DNA of 15,469 nt, from the NCBI GenBank assembly GCA_029777755.1, contig JAKORQ010000567.1:1-15469 (forward strand), read 5' to 3'. The notes under the pieces are model-generated. The model did not search any database. It saw only the letters and a list, made by a program, of their open reading frames with translations, and was not told where the DNA came from. This document shows, in pieces, positions 13,086 to 15,469 of the stretch. Position 1 is the stretch's first letter; each line of letters begins with the position of its first letter. The position numbers and the translations under genes were made by a program. This DNA comes from Planctomycetota bacterium. GTDB taxonomy: Bacteria > Planctomycetota > Phycisphaerae > Tepidisphaerales > Tepidisphaeraceae.

Positions 13086-13361
13086 ATAGCAAGAACTCCA
13101 AAGGGCCCGCCGGCAATGCGGCGATGGTCCAAGCTTCAAACTCCAGGGCACGGTAGGAGAGTTACGCCAGCCGCCTCCGCCCTGCCGTGCCAGGGACGTC
13201 GGTTAGCAAGCGTAAGCATTTTGGGGCGCGATGCAAGAAGGGATATCGTAGGCGTGCTGAAGCGGAATTTCCTGCCCGGGAGATAGGAATGAGAGGAGTT
13301 TTTGTTAAATCTTTGGAAATGTTAGATAAGCAACCGTGGCAGTAGCGAAGCGTTGGAATGG

Positions 13362-13379
13362 CGCACGCCTTAAAGTGCG
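13362..13379. repeat. Short palindrome in the uvrB-downstream region
   Basis: CGCAC (13362-13366) and GTGCG (13375-13379) pair around GCCTTAAA. Similar short CGCAC/AAAG/GTGCG palindromes are familiar intergenic motifs in soil bacterial genomes. No function is claimed. Confidence 0.3.
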
Positions 13380-13439
13380 TGTGTTGAGGCATTTGGAGCG
13401 TGCAACCTCATGTGGAGCAGCTTCTTTCGTCGAGGACTG

Positions 13440-13475
13440 CCTTACCTCCCGCAGTTCCCGCGGAACTGATCTACG
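13440..13475 (-). repeat. 36-bp palindrome-centred repeat, copy B
   Basis: The reverse complement matches 957-992 at 34 of 36 positions. The core CAGTTCC-CGC-GGAACTG is a perfect 7-bp stem, and both differences from copy A fall in or beside the loop. It begins 31 bp past the uvrB stop codon, so its hairpin could serve as a 3' end for uvrB mRNA even though no T-run follows. Read as codons on the plus strand it gives LPPAVPAELIY, close to LPPAVPGELIY at copy A. Confidence 0.6.
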
Positions 13476-13505
13476 GAACCCGCAGCCGGAGGAGAACGCG
13501 CTGGA

Positions 13506-15469
<1,964 letters not shown>

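Larger units (their letters stand above)
13086..13505. other. Intergenic region between the synthetase gene and uvrB
   Basis: This stretch separates two minus-strand genes. I see no gene; plus-strand frames across it have repeat-like translations. Bases 13285-13335 are AT-rich (GTTTTTGTTAAATC-like) and are the most likely promoter zone for the minus-strand synthetase gene, but no hexamer pair is convincing, and its leader would be over 200 nt. The right end carries a small hairpin (13362-13379) and copy B of the 36-bp repeat. Confidence 0.45.

Noticed and set aside
957..13475. The inverted 36-bp copies as ends of a 12.5-kb mobile element
   Set aside because: No transposase or integrase lies between them, the intervening genes are housekeeping-like with uniform composition, and no target-site duplication is visible.

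Overview
The window is a GC-rich bacterial chromosome segment with ordinary gene spacing, no tRNA or rRNA, no CRISPR array and no transposase. Three features suggest Planctomycetota, possibly a Phycisphaerae-like lineage: a TPR protein carrying two RNA polymerase alpha C-terminal domains, a SpoIID-type lipoprotein in a non-sporulation setting, and a large secreted clan GH-A hydrolase. This assignment rests on family knowledge and is tentative; Armatimonadota or another soil or aquatic GC-rich phylum is possible.

Layout. Bases 1-424 hold no convincing gene but have dense secondary-structure potential, including a three-way junction (261-383) next to a hairpin (384-401). A 62-residue membrane peptide (425-613, minus) follows, with a near-consensus sigma-70 promoter. 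Bases 614-1209 are intergenic, with degenerate octamer repeats, one copy of a 36-bp palindrome-centred repeat, and the terminator of the next gene. A secreted glycoside hydrolase (1210-4062, minus) diverges from a nitroreductase / tandem-ACT pair (4159-5207, plus), followed by a cation diffusion facilitator (5350-6354, plus). The CDF gene converges on, and overlaps by 42 bp, a CelD/BioF2-like acyltransferase (6313-7437, minus). Across a 473-bp divergent intergenic region lie the TPR-alphaCTD-alphaCTD protein (7911-8819, plus) and the SpoIID/LytB lipoprotein (8889-10130, plus). An NDP-forming acyl-CoA synthetase fused to a GNAT domain (10347-13085, minus) has its own intrinsic terminator. After a 420-bp intergenic stretch, uvrB (13506-15469, minus) runs off the right edge.

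The genes do not form one pathway. The clearest functional unit is the nitroreductase and ACT gene, 20 bp apart. The hydrolase points to polysaccharide or glycoside use, SpoIID to peptidoglycan remodelling, the synthetase-GNAT fusion to acyl-CoA energy metabolism and/or protein acetylation, and UvrB to nucleotide excision repair.

The less ordinary signals are the structured block near the left edge, two genes whose -10 elements sit exactly 7 nt before the ATG (leaderless-type starts), the duplicated alphaCTD protein, and the 36-bp repeat present as two inverted copies about 12.5 kb apart. No complete new defence or mobile system is visible.
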